DNA of 64,000 bases from Bifidobacterium dentium JCM 1195 = DSM 20436 (GCF_001042595.1 NZ_AP012326.1:2046001-2110000), one strand, 5' to 3'; shown: positions 41,518-51,552, counted from the first letter of the stretch. Notes: generated by a model from the letters alone, not told the origin. Program-made: numbers and translations.

Positions 41518-43006
41518 CACCGAATCCAGCAATCCTCATTCTCCGCGGCATCGCAACCTTCATCCGGACCACGTCACGTGTATCGTCTCAGTGGCGCTTA
41601 TCGTGATGTTCGTCGCATATTCAGCGCTGACTCTGGCAATGATACCGTTGCACGAACCGTGGCGTGACGAGTCGCAGGCATGGCTCATTTCCCGCGACGC
41701 TTCACTGGGCGACCTGTTCGGCAGCATACTGCGCGAAGAGGGACACCCGGCACTCTGGTTCCTGATGCTGATGCCGTTCGCCAAAATGGGAGCGCCATAC
41801 GTCAGCATGCAGATCATCAGCGCCGTGCTCATGATCGCGGCGCTGACAATCCTATACGTGTCCGACATTCCGGTGGCTGTCAAACTGCTTGCCCCCGTCA
41901 CCTGTCTGTTCGTGTACGAAATCCCCACGATCGCCCGCTCCTACAGCGTGCTGGCTTTGTCATGCGCCTTAATTATTGCGGATTATCCTCATCGGGACAA
42001 GCATCCTTACCGGTATGCGCTATGGTTGGCCCTGCTCTTCCAAACCCATGTGTGGGCTTTTGGCTTTACCGGTAGCATGCTCATCGTCTGGCTGTACGAC
42101 ATGGCCCGCAACCGCACTCTGCGCGCAAGGAAAAACTACACCGCCCTACTGTTGCCCGTATTGAGCGCCCTGCTGGCGGCAATCGAGCTTTTCCCCAATG
42201 GCAGCAATACTCCGCAGATCACGCCTCTGGCAAACTGGTATCTGTCCAAGGAAGGATTGCTTTGTATCGTATTGTTCATCATAGCTTCCAGCTTTAGCGC
42301 AGTATTCGTCTCCCTGTGCACGGTGGCATGGGTGACGGTGGTGATCAACCTCGTCTATTTCGGCGTCAACGCCCAGAAAAACTGTGCTCTGCTCTGGATG
42401 CTGGCCGCCGTGGCATTGACATTGATGCTTCATGATGCCCGAAACAAAGCCGCCAACCACAGCCGCTTCCAACGCGTAATAACCATTGGCGTGGCTGTGG
42501 CGCTGGCACTTACCCTAGTGCCTAAGACACGCGTCGCATGGCAGGATGCTCTGCAGGACGCCCACACCATCACTTCGATCGGAGCACAATTCGCCCACAC
42601 GCTTGACGATGACATCGAATCGACAGGAAGCGACGTCATCGTGCCGGTCCGGGATGCCACCTCGGTATATGCGGTAAGCAACTCGCTGCCATATATGAAC
42701 GCTGATGTCCAAATGTGGAATCCTTTCACCAAGACCCATCTAAGTTATGCCGATCAGCAGTATCGTAACCTCAGCGCCACCGCTGGCAAGCCAAGCCTCC
42801 ACACCAGTGATTTACCTAGAAACACCGATACAGGCAAAATGCTTTTCGTGGATTGCACCGGTGCCGATGGCACCGGCCAGCCGGATATACTCAGTCACAA
42901 TCCTCGATACCATAAAATCAGCCGGACTAGCAGCCAGTCGGCGTATAACGACAGGCTGAACCCGGATGTCACCGGCATCAGCTGCAGCGTATACCGACAT
43001 AACTGA
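41504..43006 (+). CDS. Multi-membrane GT-C-like protein (copy 3, divergent)
   Basis: A 500-residue membrane protein with about ten helices and an outer C-terminal region from about residue 370. The first outer loop HEPWRDESQAWLISRDAS, followed by LREEGHPALWFLMLMPFAK, has the acidic-aromatic pattern of GT-C sugar transferases, but it is not closely related to the two preceding copies. GGAAGGAATGG lies some 20 bases upstream and the gene overlaps the previous frame by 14 bases, so it is coupled to it. It probably decorates or extends the polysaccharide at the outer membrane face; this is inference from context. Confidence 0.65.
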   Translation: MNVDNTESSNPHSPRHRNLHPDHVTCIVSVALIVMFVAYSALTLAMIPLHEPWRDESQAWLISRDASLGDLFGSILREEGHPALWFLMLMPFAKMGAPYVSMQIISAVLMIAALTILYVSDIPVAVKLLAPVTCLFVYEIPTIARSYSVLALSCALIIADYPHRDKHPYRYALWLALLFQTHVWAFGFTGSMLIVWLYDMARNRTLRARKNYTALLLPVLSALLAAIELFPNGSNTPQITPLANWYLSKEGLLCIVLFIIASSFSAVFVSLCTVAWVTVVINLVYFGVNAQKNCALLWMLAAVALTLMLHDARNKAANHSRFQRVITIGVAVALALTLVPKTRVAWQDALQDAHTITSIGAQFAHTLDDDIESTGSDVIVPVRDATSVYAVSNSLPYMNADVQMWNPFTKTHLSYADQQYRNLSATAGKPSLHTSDLPRNTDTGKMLFVDCTGADGTGQPDILSHNPRYHKISRTSSQSAYNDRLNPDVTGISCSVYRHN

Positions 43007-43025
43007 TTTCCCCGCAACAATTCAT

Positions 43026-44555
43026 ATGAACAAGAACAAGCAATTCATCATCAACCTCGCTGCCTCATTGGTGAACTTTGCCGTCAATATGGGCATCGGC
43101 TTCGTCATCACACCGTTCATCGTCGGCAGAGTGGGAGCCGAAGCGTACGGCTTTGCAGGATTGGCCAACACAATGGTGGGGTATGCGACGCTGTTCACCA
43201 TAGCCTTGAATTCCGTCGCGGGACGGTTCATCACCGTAGCCTATCATCAGGGAGACAAACGCAAGGCCGACACATATTTCTCCTCAACCCTTGCCGCAAA
43301 CCTTGTTATGACTCTAATATTGACGGTGGTGGCTGTTCCGCTCATCGTCAATCTCGAGTATGTCATCCACATCTCACCCCGCCTGGTGACCGATGTCAAA
43401 TGGCTGTTCGGCTTCGTCTACCTCAATTTCGTCGTTGCCACGATGTCTTCCGTACTGTCCGTGGCGACATTCATTAAGAACAGGCTGCACCTGTCCAGTT
43501 TGGCCAATATCGCGTTTTCCATGGTCAGAATCATTGCCATGGTGGTGTGTTTTGCGCTATTCCCAACCTACGTGATGTTTGTCGGTCTAGCCACTTGTCT
43601 TGCACAAATCGTTCTGGCAGCATTGAACTACCTGTTCACCGTTCGTCTTACTCCCGAGCTACGCATTGACCGGAAGGCCATCTCACTTCGCGCCGCATGG
43701 ACAATGCTGGCCAGCGGCATCTGGAACACCGTAATCAAATTGCAACAGATTCTGCAAAATGGCCTCAGCCTGCTCATCGCGAATCTCGCCATCAGCCCAT
43801 TGCATATGGGCTACTTGTCCGTCGCTCAAGTCGTCCCCAACGCCTTGGTGAATCTCATAGGCACCATTTCCGGCTTGTTCTCTCCCGAACAGACCAAGCT
43901 CTATTCTCAGAAGCACCATGATGCGCTCCTGAGCGAGCTCAAGGCAGGAATGCGTATCACAGGATTATTCACAAACATCATCGTAGTGACATTATTGGTC
44001 AATGGTTCGGCATTCATCGCCCTATGGCAGCCCGGACAGAATACTCGCATGATCTACCTGCTGATGATGCTGACCATGAGCGGTTTCTTCTTCACCGGCA
44101 TAGCGAGCACACTGCAAGCGGTTCCCCTGCTGGTGAACAGATTACGTAATTACTCACTCAGCTGGTTGGCATGCGGCGTTCTCTCGCTTTCCGCGACGTT
44201 AGTCTGCGTCAAATTCTCCAATTGGGGCATCTATGCGGTCGCGGCCATCCCGCAATTCGTCGATATACTCGCGAACGTCACTTTCGTGCCCGTATACGCG
44301 GCCCTCTGCCTTCGACTGCCATGGTCGAGGTTCTATTGCGTATATGCGCAATATCTTGTCTCCACCATACTGGCGGCCACCCTCGGCGCACTCGCTAACA
44401 TATTGCTGAGCATTCCGCAAACCAATTGGATCGGGCTGCTGGCGTCATGCGCGATAACCGCATTGCTGACACTCGCATCAGACCTGCTTCTGCTGCTTGG
44501 GGAACGGGAAAGAACGATGATTCTGCGCAAACTGACGCGACGAAACAGACCCTGA
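43026..44555 (+). CDS. Wzx-type oligosaccharide flippase (copy 2)
   Basis: A 509-residue membrane protein with about 14 helices of the MOP exporter superfamily. The N-terminus NLAASLVNFAVNMGIGFVIT and GAEAYGFAGLANTMVGYA closely match the flippase at 50017-51552, which is read in the opposite direction. The matching nucleotide starts have diverged strongly, so the copies are old. It would export the lipid-linked repeat unit built by the plus-strand block. It is 19 bases from the previous gene. Confidence 0.88.
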   Translation: MNKNKQFIINLAASLVNFAVNMGIGFVITPFIVGRVGAEAYGFAGLANTMVGYATLFTIALNSVAGRFITVAYHQGDKRKADTYFSSTLAANLVMTLILTVVAVPLIVNLEYVIHISPRLVTDVKWLFGFVYLNFVVATMSSVLSVATFIKNRLHLSSLANIAFSMVRIIAMVVCFALFPTYVMFVGLATCLAQIVLAALNYLFTVRLTPELRIDRKAISLRAAWTMLASGIWNTVIKLQQILQNGLSLLIANLAISPLHMGYLSVAQVVPNALVNLIGTISGLFSPEQTKLYSQKHHDALLSELKAGMRITGLFTNIIVVTLLVNGSAFIALWQPGQNTRMIYLLMMLTMSGFFFTGIASTLQAVPLLVNRLRNYSLSWLACGVLSLSATLVCVKFSNWGIYAVAAIPQFVDILANVTFVPVYAALCLRLPWSRFYCVYAQYLVSTILAATLGALANILLSIPQTNWIGLLASCAITALLTLASDLLLLLGERERTMILRKLTRRNRP

Positions 44556-44643
44556 CATCACTTGCCCACCACAACACATGGGACCTGAATAAGGTCATCG
44601 ACAATCCGCAAACCTGCTTAGCGTCTGGAAGGACTCACCGCTC

Positions 44644-45714
44644 ATGTGGTTATTTTCCATACTGGTACTGATTTTTGCGATTATGCTGGTTTCCGGCATA
44701 CATGCGCGGGGACATGAACATGACGCATTCATGTCCAAAGCGCAGACCACATCGCTCCGCGGCCTGGCGATCCTCATCGTGGTCATTCACCACCTGGGCC
44801 AACGTCTTGATTCAGCATTGCCATTGACGCCCTATCTCATGAACTTCTTCATAGGCTATCTGGCCGTGGGATTATTCTTCTTCCTTTCCGGATACGGCAA
44901 CATGCTGTCAATATCCCATATGCAACGATCGTTCGCAGGGAAAATGGCATGGATCGTCAAACGCATCATCGGCCTGCTGCTGATCTTCTATGTCGCGGAA
45001 GCCATGGCGTTGATCTGTGAGTTGTTGAGTCATCAACCCATCATCCCCAGTCTATGGGGACTCATCACGTTCTCCCTGCCTGGCTGGGATACGTGGTACA
45101 TCAAAATACAGTTATTGCTCTACGTACTGCTTTTCATTGCCTGGCTACCGGACAAACTGACCGCAAACGCCCGCCTAGCATTGCTTACCGTTCTAGTGGT
45201 CATAGCCATTGTCGTTATGAAGCAATGCGGCTTATCCGAATATTGGTGGAACACTTTGCTGTGCTTCCCCGCCGGTGCGTTTTTCGCCCAATACCGGCAG
45301 GCGGCCGAACGTCTGCTGCAACGCTACTGGGCATGGGCGGGTTGCGCGTTCACCGTACTCTTTATGCCCGCGTTCCTGCTGAATTATCGAGGTCAGGTCC
45401 TCGCCGGCATCCCCGCGGCATTGCTTTTCTGCTGTGCCGTAGTTTCCTTGAATTTCAAGCTCTGTATTTCAAGCAAACCCTTGATATGGCTGGGCACCAT
45501 ATCCTTTGAGATATTCCTCACCCACACCTTCCTGCTGAAGACACTAGTGCTGGTCAATGTCTGGTCCCTGCCAAGGACCCATGCGATGCTGCCTCTGCTG
45601 ATCGGCACGTTAATCCTGTCGCCAATCAACAAAGCCATCACCGACCGCATCAAAGCACTCATGCCGATATTCAGCAGCAATGCCGCTTCAAGAAAGAAGA
45701 ATCATGAAGAATAA
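44644..45714 (+). CDS. Membrane acyltransferase (acyltransferase 3 family, copy 1)
   Basis: A 356-residue protein with about ten membrane helices. The first cytoplasmic-to-membrane segment reads TTSLRGLAILIVVIHHLGQR, with the R-x10-H pattern of OafA/acyltransferase 3 proteins, and VGLFFFLSGYGN is the second family motif. It would move an acetyl or other acyl group onto a sugar of the glycan. It overlaps the following gene by 11 bases. It is not closely similar to the second acyltransferase at 48946. Confidence 0.82.
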   Translation: MWLFSILVLIFAIMLVSGIHARGHEHDAFMSKAQTTSLRGLAILIVVIHHLGQRLDSALPLTPYLMNFFIGYLAVGLFFFLSGYGNMLSISHMQRSFAGKMAWIVKRIIGLLLIFYVAEAMALICELLSHQPIIPSLWGLITFSLPGWDTWYIKIQLLLYVLLFIAWLPDKLTANARLALLTVLVVIAIVVMKQCGLSEYWWNTLLCFPAGAFFAQYRQAAERLLQRYWAWAGCAFTVLFMPAFLLNYRGQVLAGIPAALLFCCAVVSLNFKLCISSKPLIWLGTISFEIFLTHTFLLKTLVLVNVWSLPRTHAMLPLLIGTLILSPINKAITDRIKALMPIFSSNAASRKKNHEE

Positions 45715-47665
45715 ACAGCGGATTCAGCGCAACGTCCCATCAGAAATTGCCGCGCATCGCGTATCCTGCTACGTGGCCGCGGCGCTCCTCCTCATATGGT
45801 GCGTGCTGCTGATCATTCCTCCGACTCGCTCGTTCGCCGTTCAGCTGCTTGGAATATGCGGCTTCTGCGGAGTTTGCATCGGCACGCTACGGCTTACATC
45901 GCTTTGGCCGGCAATACGGTTCCTTCGCGCCAAAAGCGTTGCAGCGATTGCTGTGGCATCCATCGCGGCGGTCGTGTTTTACGCTTGGTATTTCTCGCTG
46001 TACCATTATTACCCCACATGGGATCGAATCAATTATTGGTCCATGACTGTCCGTTTCAACGCGGAGACTTCCACATCCCTCGTACACACGATAAAAGACG
46101 TCTATTGGTCCATCAACAATTCAGATTACAACGACCTGCTCTGCTGGGTCGCAGCACTGCCTACGCGCCTTGCCCCACAATGGACGACGACCTTCTTCGT
46201 CCTTACGATATTGTTCCTGTTGCCGGCAAGCTTCATCATCACCACGTTTGTATACATGCATGCGGCGACATCCACGCAGTGTCAGACGATGGTCCTCGTC
46301 ACCATCTATGCCGCCATCCTCTGTCTTCCCGCATTCGTCCGTCCCGTTCTCATCGGATATGATGACGTCGTCGTCCTATTGTTATTCGTCATCGTATTGG
46401 CCGGCGTGTTCGATTCCCACATTCTTCATTCGACGCCGCTCCGTATCGCGCTTGGCATCGGTTTGGCGGGAACGTTCCTGCTCCGCCGTTGGTTCATTTA
46501 TGCCTGTCTGGGACTGACCGTCGCCGCAATCGTATATTGGGGATGCAAAATCGCGCTCACCACCGCGAACTGCCGACGTACCCTGTTCTCCGCGCTGATC
46601 CGCGCCATGCTGACCATAGGCGTCACAACGGTAGTTTGTCTGGTTCCGTTCCCCGGATTCCTTCGGAAATCACTGTTCGGCAACCAATCCGTCGCATATC
46701 AGGCATGGACGATATTCACCTCCTACCAGGCCAAATTCATCAATATTGGTCAGACCGTCGGATGGCTATGGCTGGCGATCGCTGTTGCGGGATTGGCGTT
46801 CACCGCATTCACAGGCTTCCGGCACCATGAATCGCATCTGCTCCAACTGACGTCGTTGCAAGGCGCCATGTTGGTTGGCGCCGCTGTCGGGGCTTTGCTG
46901 TTCTGGCAAATTCAGGATTTCAGCCCGCAGCATTGGTATATCGTCTGTGTGTTCATCATCGTCTCCTACTGTCTGCCGCTTGTCTCCTGGCTTAACGTCA
47001 TCCAAGGAACCGTGGCCGGTCGCGTGGCGTCCGCTGGCGTTGTGCTGGTTTCCCTTATCGGGCTTTGCCATGGCATTGGAGCGTTCACGTTCCCGGAGCC
47101 TGTGGATCGAGCATTGTCGTACGTCACCGGCACAACCATCACCACTCCCACCAGGAGCAATGATCTTGCCGAGAAGCGGCAGTTGGTCTCCTATCTCCGG
47201 CAGCAGACCAAAGGCAAGCGACTGGTGTATTTCGCCGCCGCCAGCGACGATCTCAACTCAACGTTGCCGTTTTCGACATGCCTGCCGGAATGCATCGTGT
47301 CCCCGTTCCCCGTGGCCAATGCCGATGTCGATTCCTACAGCGGTTTCAACATGCAATTCTTCGACGCGCAATATGTCGTAGTCTCGCAACCCGTGTCATT
47401 GCATATGAATCCGAATAACGAGCAGCTTGTCACAACGTTGAATAAGACCGTACAGAACTCCAATAGCGTTGTGGGCAAGCACTACACCAAGATGAAGGCA
47501 TTCACATTCGATCATGGGGTGACGGCAATCGTGTATGCCCGCACTTCCGAATATTCCCGTGCCGATATACAGCAGATAGCGAAAATCATCGGCAATCTGA
47601 ATTCGCCTTCCCAATCGCTGTTCAGACAGCAATTCCGTGAGTATCTTGCGTCCAAGGAACACTAA
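45704..47665 (+). CDS. Large multi-membrane protein, probable GT-C-type transferase (copy 4)
   Basis: A 653-residue protein with about twelve helices and an outer C-terminal domain from about residue 470. The first large outer loop contains YYPTWDRINYWSMTVRFNAE with acidic and aromatic residues as expected for a GT-C enzyme, and FLLRRWFIYACLG follows. There is no close match to copies 1-3. It ends the plus-strand block that starts at 37240, and only 15 bases separate it from the convergent GT2 gene. The catalytic assignment is inference from topology and context. Confidence 0.6.
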   Translation: MKNKQRIQRNVPSEIAAHRVSCYVAAALLLIWCVLLIIPPTRSFAVQLLGICGFCGVCIGTLRLTSLWPAIRFLRAKSVAAIAVASIAAVVFYAWYFSLYHYYPTWDRINYWSMTVRFNAETSTSLVHTIKDVYWSINNSDYNDLLCWVAALPTRLAPQWTTTFFVLTILFLLPASFIITTFVYMHAATSTQCQTMVLVTIYAAILCLPAFVRPVLIGYDDVVVLLLFVIVLAGVFDSHILHSTPLRIALGIGLAGTFLLRRWFIYACLGLTVAAIVYWGCKIALTTANCRRTLFSALIRAMLTIGVTTVVCLVPFPGFLRKSLFGNQSVAYQAWTIFTSYQAKFINIGQTVGWLWLAIAVAGLAFTAFTGFRHHESHLLQLTSLQGAMLVGAAVGALLFWQIQDFSPQHWYIVCVFIIVSYCLPLVSWLNVIQGTVAGRVASAGVVLVSLIGLCHGIGAFTFPEPVDRALSYVTGTTITTPTRSNDLAEKRQLVSYLRQQTKGKRLVYFAAASDDLNSTLPFSTCLPECIVSPFPVANADVDSYSGFNMQFFDAQYVVVSQPVSLHMNPNNEQLVTTLNKTVQNSNSVVGKHYTKMKAFTFDHGVTAIVYARTSEYSRADIQQIAKIIGNLNSPSQSLFRQQFREYLASKEH

Positions 47666-47680
47666 GGCATCACCCTTGGG

Positions 47681-48643
47681 TCATAGATGCTTGGCTTTCT
47701 TCAATATCCATTCCGTAAGGAACGGAGCAAACCGTAGGCCAAAGAACTGCATGCGCCGTTTGGAGGACAGGAATAACCCGGCGGAAAGCGGCACGCGTCT
47801 CAACTGTCCGAAGATCTCGCCAAGCCTAGCATGGATTTTCCGATCCGACCAGTCCAGCCCGGATGCGAAATCGAGATCTTCGATGAACTTGCTGAAGGTC
47901 AAGGCCGCACATTGCCGGTAGTTTTTGCTTACGCAATACTCCAGCCTCCGCACCAAGGCCTCCAAACGGTCAAGATTCCTGATGCTGAAACCACTGTGCG
48001 TAATGCTACTGTCCGTGGATACATAGTGGTATAGCTCGTCCGGCAATACATTGATGCTCTTGCATCGGTCCACCACCTGGTGCAGCACATATTCGTCCTC
48101 ATGGATGCAGCCGACCGGGAAGCGTAGCTGGTTCCAAATCGAAGCCGCATACAGTTTGTTCCAAGCGACCACCAGCCGCCAGTCCAGCAAGGCGCGGCGC
48201 AGATATTCCTCAGAAGACACAGCGATCCGTTCGTCCGTAATCGGTTCGTTTCCCTGCCACGCCTTTCCATTGGAATCCTCACAGATGATGGAGCACATGG
48301 ACATGTCGGCATCGGAGACGCCGGCATACAGCCTGTTCACATAATCCGGTTCCACGTAATCGTCGCTGTCCACGAACGCGACGAAATCGCCACGCATGGC
48401 GTCCAAGCCGGCGTTCCTGGCATCGGACAAACCGCCATTGGGTTTGTGAATCACCCGGATACGATCATCCTGCCCGGCCCATGCGTCGCACAGCCGCGGG
48501 CAGTCATCCGGGGAACCATCGTCGACAAGAATTATTTCAAGATGCCGATAGGTTTGTCCTACTAAGCTGTGCATGCAACGGCCCAATGATCGTTCCACGC
48601 TATACACGGGAACAATAACACTGACCAACGGTTGTTCACTCAC
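47681..48643 (-). CDS. GT2 glycosyltransferase (EpsJ-like, copy 3)
   Basis: A 320-residue GT-A enzyme with VSVIVPVYSVERSLGRCMHS, VDDGSPDDCPRLCDAW, NAGLDAMRGDFVAFVDSDDY and the catalytic acidic element GCIHEDEYVLHQVV. Its middle and C-terminus (WNKLYAASIWNQLRFPVG, GLDWSDRKIHARLGEIFGQL) align with the copies at 51575 and 57940, forming a subfamily. It stands alone on the minus strand, between a convergent neighbour and a divergent acyltransferase, so it has its own promoter. Confidence 0.87.
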   Translation of the reverse strand: MSEQPLVSVIVPVYSVERSLGRCMHSLVGQTYRHLEIILVDDGSPDDCPRLCDAWAGQDDRIRVIHKPNGGLSDARNAGLDAMRGDFVAFVDSDDYVEPDYVNRLYAGVSDADMSMCSIICEDSNGKAWQGNEPITDERIAVSSEEYLRRALLDWRLVVAWNKLYAASIWNQLRFPVGCIHEDEYVLHQVVDRCKSINVLPDELYHYVSTDSSITHSGFSIRNLDRLEALVRRLEYCVSKNYRQCAALTFSKFIEDLDFASGLDWSDRKIHARLGEIFGQLRRVPLSAGLFLSSKRRMQFFGLRFAPFLTEWILKKAKHL

Positions 48644-48945
48644 ATTCCCACCTGCTCATTTCCACACACCTGCTTAATGGCCGCCAACTATCTAAGAAAA
48701 GCATAGGCTTTACCGACCAATCGACACGGGCGAATTCCGATATGGACTGGTCCGGCCCCCTTTATCGCCGATGAGGATGTCCTGACCTGCGGACGACTCG
48801 TCTCTTCCAAAAAAGAAACCGCTTTGGCATGGATGAATGGTATCATCCGTGCCGACAACATCAATGCCAAGCAGCAGAAGAAGAGGCTCGTCTCGTGCAA
48901 GAGATTTCTTATACACTAACGGACAAAGACAAAGGATAACATATC
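48644..48945. other. Divergent intergenic region with a possible gene remnant
   Basis: A 302-base gap between divergent genes. On the plus strand a 70-codon frame without a usable start runs from 48707 to a TAA at 48917-48919 and includes protein-like stretches such as IADEDVLTCGRLVSSKKETA. It matches nothing recognised and may be the decayed 3-prime end of a lost gene or chance. The promoters of both flanking genes must lie here. Confidence 0.3.
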
Positions 48946-50004
48946 ATGCAATCTTCTCGGCGCATCGCATGGGTGGACTATGCCAAAGGCATCGCCATTA
49001 TCGGCGTCTTCATATTGCACAGCAACGCCCCTGAAGGCGTCATCCACGTGGTGGATGCATTCTGCATGCCTTTGTTCTTTCTGCTTTCCGGCTTTGTTTT
49101 TTCAATCCGCAGGTATTCCTCGTTCCGGTCTTTCCTGTGGAACAAGCTACGGACGCTGATTTTCCCGGGAATATTCTTCGCAGTCATACCGTTCGCCATA
49201 GAACGCGTCATCGGAATGTTTTCCGGCAGAGTATGGACGGCAAAGGCCTATGCTGAATGGGTTCTGGGCATTGTCATCAATCTTCGCGGGCATGAGGGTT
49301 TTGGAAGCATTCCATGGTTCCTTGCCTGCCTGTTCGTGGTCGAAATCGGCGGATATATCCTGTTGCGCTTGTCCAAACGCGTTTCCCTCCCCGAATGGGC
49401 ATTCGTCGGAATAGGCGTCGCAAGCATGCTCATCGGTTACCTGTACAGCTCATTCATCCATATCGTCCTGCCATGGGGAGTAGATATCGCCCTGTCGATG
49501 TTCGGTTTCTTCGTTTTCGGATGTGTGTTGCGTAGTCATCGGGAAACGATGGAACATGTAATGCGTCCTTTCACCGCCGTCATCGCGGTGGTGCTACTGA
49601 TGGCGGCAACCATATTGAACGCGTGGCAGCCGGTCAACGTGTACATGAACACGTACGGCAACATCGGCTGCTACCTAGTCGGGGCATTCGCCGGCATATG
49701 GGCTATACTCGCAATATGCATTGTCTTGGGACGTATCCCCGCTGACAGGTTCCTCTTTCCGGCAATCATCTATTGCGGACGCAATACTCTAGTGTTTTAC
49801 TGCGTGAACGCACCCATCTATGGTAGCTTAATTCCGTCCATTTTGGGATGGGTCGGACTCGATACCGATGGTGGCTCTGTAACGAATCAACTGCTGTGCA
49901 TGCTGGGAGCAATCGCCATCAATCTAATCATCTGTTCCGCCGTAGCGGAAATCATGAATCGTTGGATGCCCGAAGTGTTGGGCAAAACGCGCACTTGTCA
50001 TTAA
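48946..50004 (+). CDS. Membrane acyltransferase (acyltransferase 3 family, copy 2)
   Basis: A 352-residue protein with about ten membrane helices. The start, RRIAWVDYAKGIAIIGVFIL, followed by HSNAP and CMPLFFLLSGFVFS, matches the WD-x-xKGI and FFxxSG motifs of the OafA/WecH group that O-acetylates surface glycans. AAAGGATAACATATC lies before ATG 48946. It is a single plus-strand gene and nearly meets the flippase gene at their 3-prime ends (12-base gap). The acceptor sugar is unknown. Confidence 0.84.
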   Translation: MQSSRRIAWVDYAKGIAIIGVFILHSNAPEGVIHVVDAFCMPLFFLLSGFVFSIRRYSSFRSFLWNKLRTLIFPGIFFAVIPFAIERVIGMFSGRVWTAKAYAEWVLGIVINLRGHEGFGSIPWFLACLFVVEIGGYILLRLSKRVSLPEWAFVGIGVASMLIGYLYSSFIHIVLPWGVDIALSMFGFFVFGCVLRSHRETMEHVMRPFTAVIAVVLLMAATILNAWQPVNVYMNTYGNIGCYLVGAFAGIWAILAICIVLGRIPADRFLFPAIIYCGRNTLVFYCVNAPIYGSLIPSILGWVGLDTDGGSVTNQLLCMLGAIAINLIICSAVAEIMNRWMPEVLGKTRTCH

Positions 50005-50016
50005 TTCTTTCTTGCA

Positions 50017-51552
50017 CTAAGCAATATGAAGTTTTCTCTTCACCATACCAATCAATAGAGAACGCTCCTTCCTCCCTAACAACAGGAACGTATCCAAGCA
50101 TAACGTGACCAAAGCATACAGACAGCATGTCAAAATCAGTGAGACCCAATTATCTGCAATCAGACCGAATACACATCTAATTCCCCAGCAGACTGCGGCC
50201 GCTACCGAAGTGGAAGCAAAATAACGTATGTAAATTGGATAGAACTCGAATTTCCGGACATGCAAGCACTTGGACGCGTATATGGGCACGAATGTTACAT
50301 TGGCCAGAAACTCAAACATAGGGGGAATCGCTGCCACAAGGAACACACCCCATCTCGGTAAAATCTCAATGGAAGTGATCAGCATAACCATAGATACTGC
50401 ACTGTAAACGAGCCATCCAATGGAGTACTTTTTCAAACGGTTAACAATCAATGGCAGGTTCTGCAATGTCACGGCAACACCAGAGGCCAGTAATCCGAGC
50501 ATAGTCATTGTGAGCAGCTCGTACAATAAAGTCGTATCCTGCCCATGTTGCCACAGACTCATGAAATCATTTCCCACAACCAGAAGAACCACAAAGATGA
50601 TGTTCGTGAAAAAACCGGATACTTTCATACCAGACTTGATGTCATCAACCAATTCTTTGTACTTGCCCTGCGCATAATATTTCGTCTGTTCGGGATAGAA
50701 TAGACTCGCCACAGTGATTGTCAGGCTGCTAATCTGGTTCGGAATAGTCTGCGCGACGGAAAGCATGCCCATGAGGTATGGGCTAACCATGAGGTTCGCC
50801 ACCAACAATTGTAGACCGAACATCATGATCTGCTGTAGCCTAGTAACGACATTCCAAATTCCAGCCGCAAGCATCTCGCGGACACTCGTCCATGACACTG
50901 AATCCCAATGAAAAGATATATCAGGAAGCAACACATGTGTATAAACACGATTCATCGTCGTCAACACCGTAGATGCCAAGCACACGGCTAAACCCACATA
51001 GCAGACTTTCGGAGGCAGTATGCCGAAGAGTATAACCATAACTGCCACACGTACAAAGGAAAAGACCAGATTGGCGATGCTGTTCAGATAAAGTTTGTTC
51101 TTCACGAATGTAGCCACAGAGTATACCGTGGATATCGTCGTAATGACAAACTGCAGAAATATGAAAATGAACAGCATCTTCACATCGCCTACAAGGTGAG
51201 GGGAGATATTCACCAGTTTGTCAAGAAACACTACCACTGGAATCGCAATTATCGTAAGTATGAGAACCATGACGGTATTGGCGGCGAGAGTGGACGAATA
51301 ATACCGGTTCGCCTTAGGCTCATCCCCTTCATGGTACGCAACCGTAATGAAACGCCCTGCCACCGAGGTAAGTGCAACAGTAAGAAGCTGCGCATAACCC
51401 ACAAACGTATTGGCCAATCCAACGAATCCATATGCTTCCGCACCAATATTATGCACGATATATGGAGTGAGGAACAAACCGATGCCAATGGAAACCGCGA
51501 AATTCACCAAGCTCGCAGCCATGTTTACGAACAGTTGTTTTTTATCTCCCAC
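50017..51552 (-). CDS. Wzx-type oligosaccharide flippase (copy 3)
   Basis: A 511-residue membrane protein with about 14 helices. It shares with the copy at 43026 the patterns MAASLVNFAVSIGIGL, GAEAYGFVGLANTFVGYA and SVAGRFITVAYHEGD, so both belong to one branch of the MOP family. Its DNA is visibly AT-richer than the plus-strand copy. The start is GTG at 51552 with a weak AGG eight bases upstream. It follows a GT2 gene by 22 bases, forming a two-gene minus-strand unit. Confidence 0.87.
   Translation of the reverse strand: MGDKKQLFVNMAASLVNFAVSIGIGLFLTPYIVHNIGAEAYGFVGLANTFVGYAQLLTVALTSVAGRFITVAYHEGDEPKANRYYSSTLAANTVMVLILTIIAIPVVVFLDKLVNISPHLVGDVKMLFIFIFLQFVITTISTVYSVATFVKNKLYLNSIANLVFSFVRVAVMVILFGILPPKVCYVGLAVCLASTVLTTMNRVYTHVLLPDISFHWDSVSWTSVREMLAAGIWNVVTRLQQIMMFGLQLLVANLMVSPYLMGMLSVAQTIPNQISSLTITVASLFYPEQTKYYAQGKYKELVDDIKSGMKVSGFFTNIIFVVLLVVGNDFMSLWQHGQDTTLLYELLTMTMLGLLASGVAVTLQNLPLIVNRLKKYSIGWLVYSAVSMVMLITSIEILPRWGVFLVAAIPPMFEFLANVTFVPIYASKCLHVRKFEFYPIYIRYFASTSVAAAVCWGIRCVFGLIADNWVSLILTCCLYALVTLCLDTFLLLGRKERSLLIGMVKRKLHIA

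Noticed and set aside
43026..51552. Inverted flippase copies as a possible recombination-driven invertible segment
   Set aside because: The two copies face each other around a 5.5-kb segment, but their DNA at the matching starts has diverged too far to be a likely substrate for homologous inversion.
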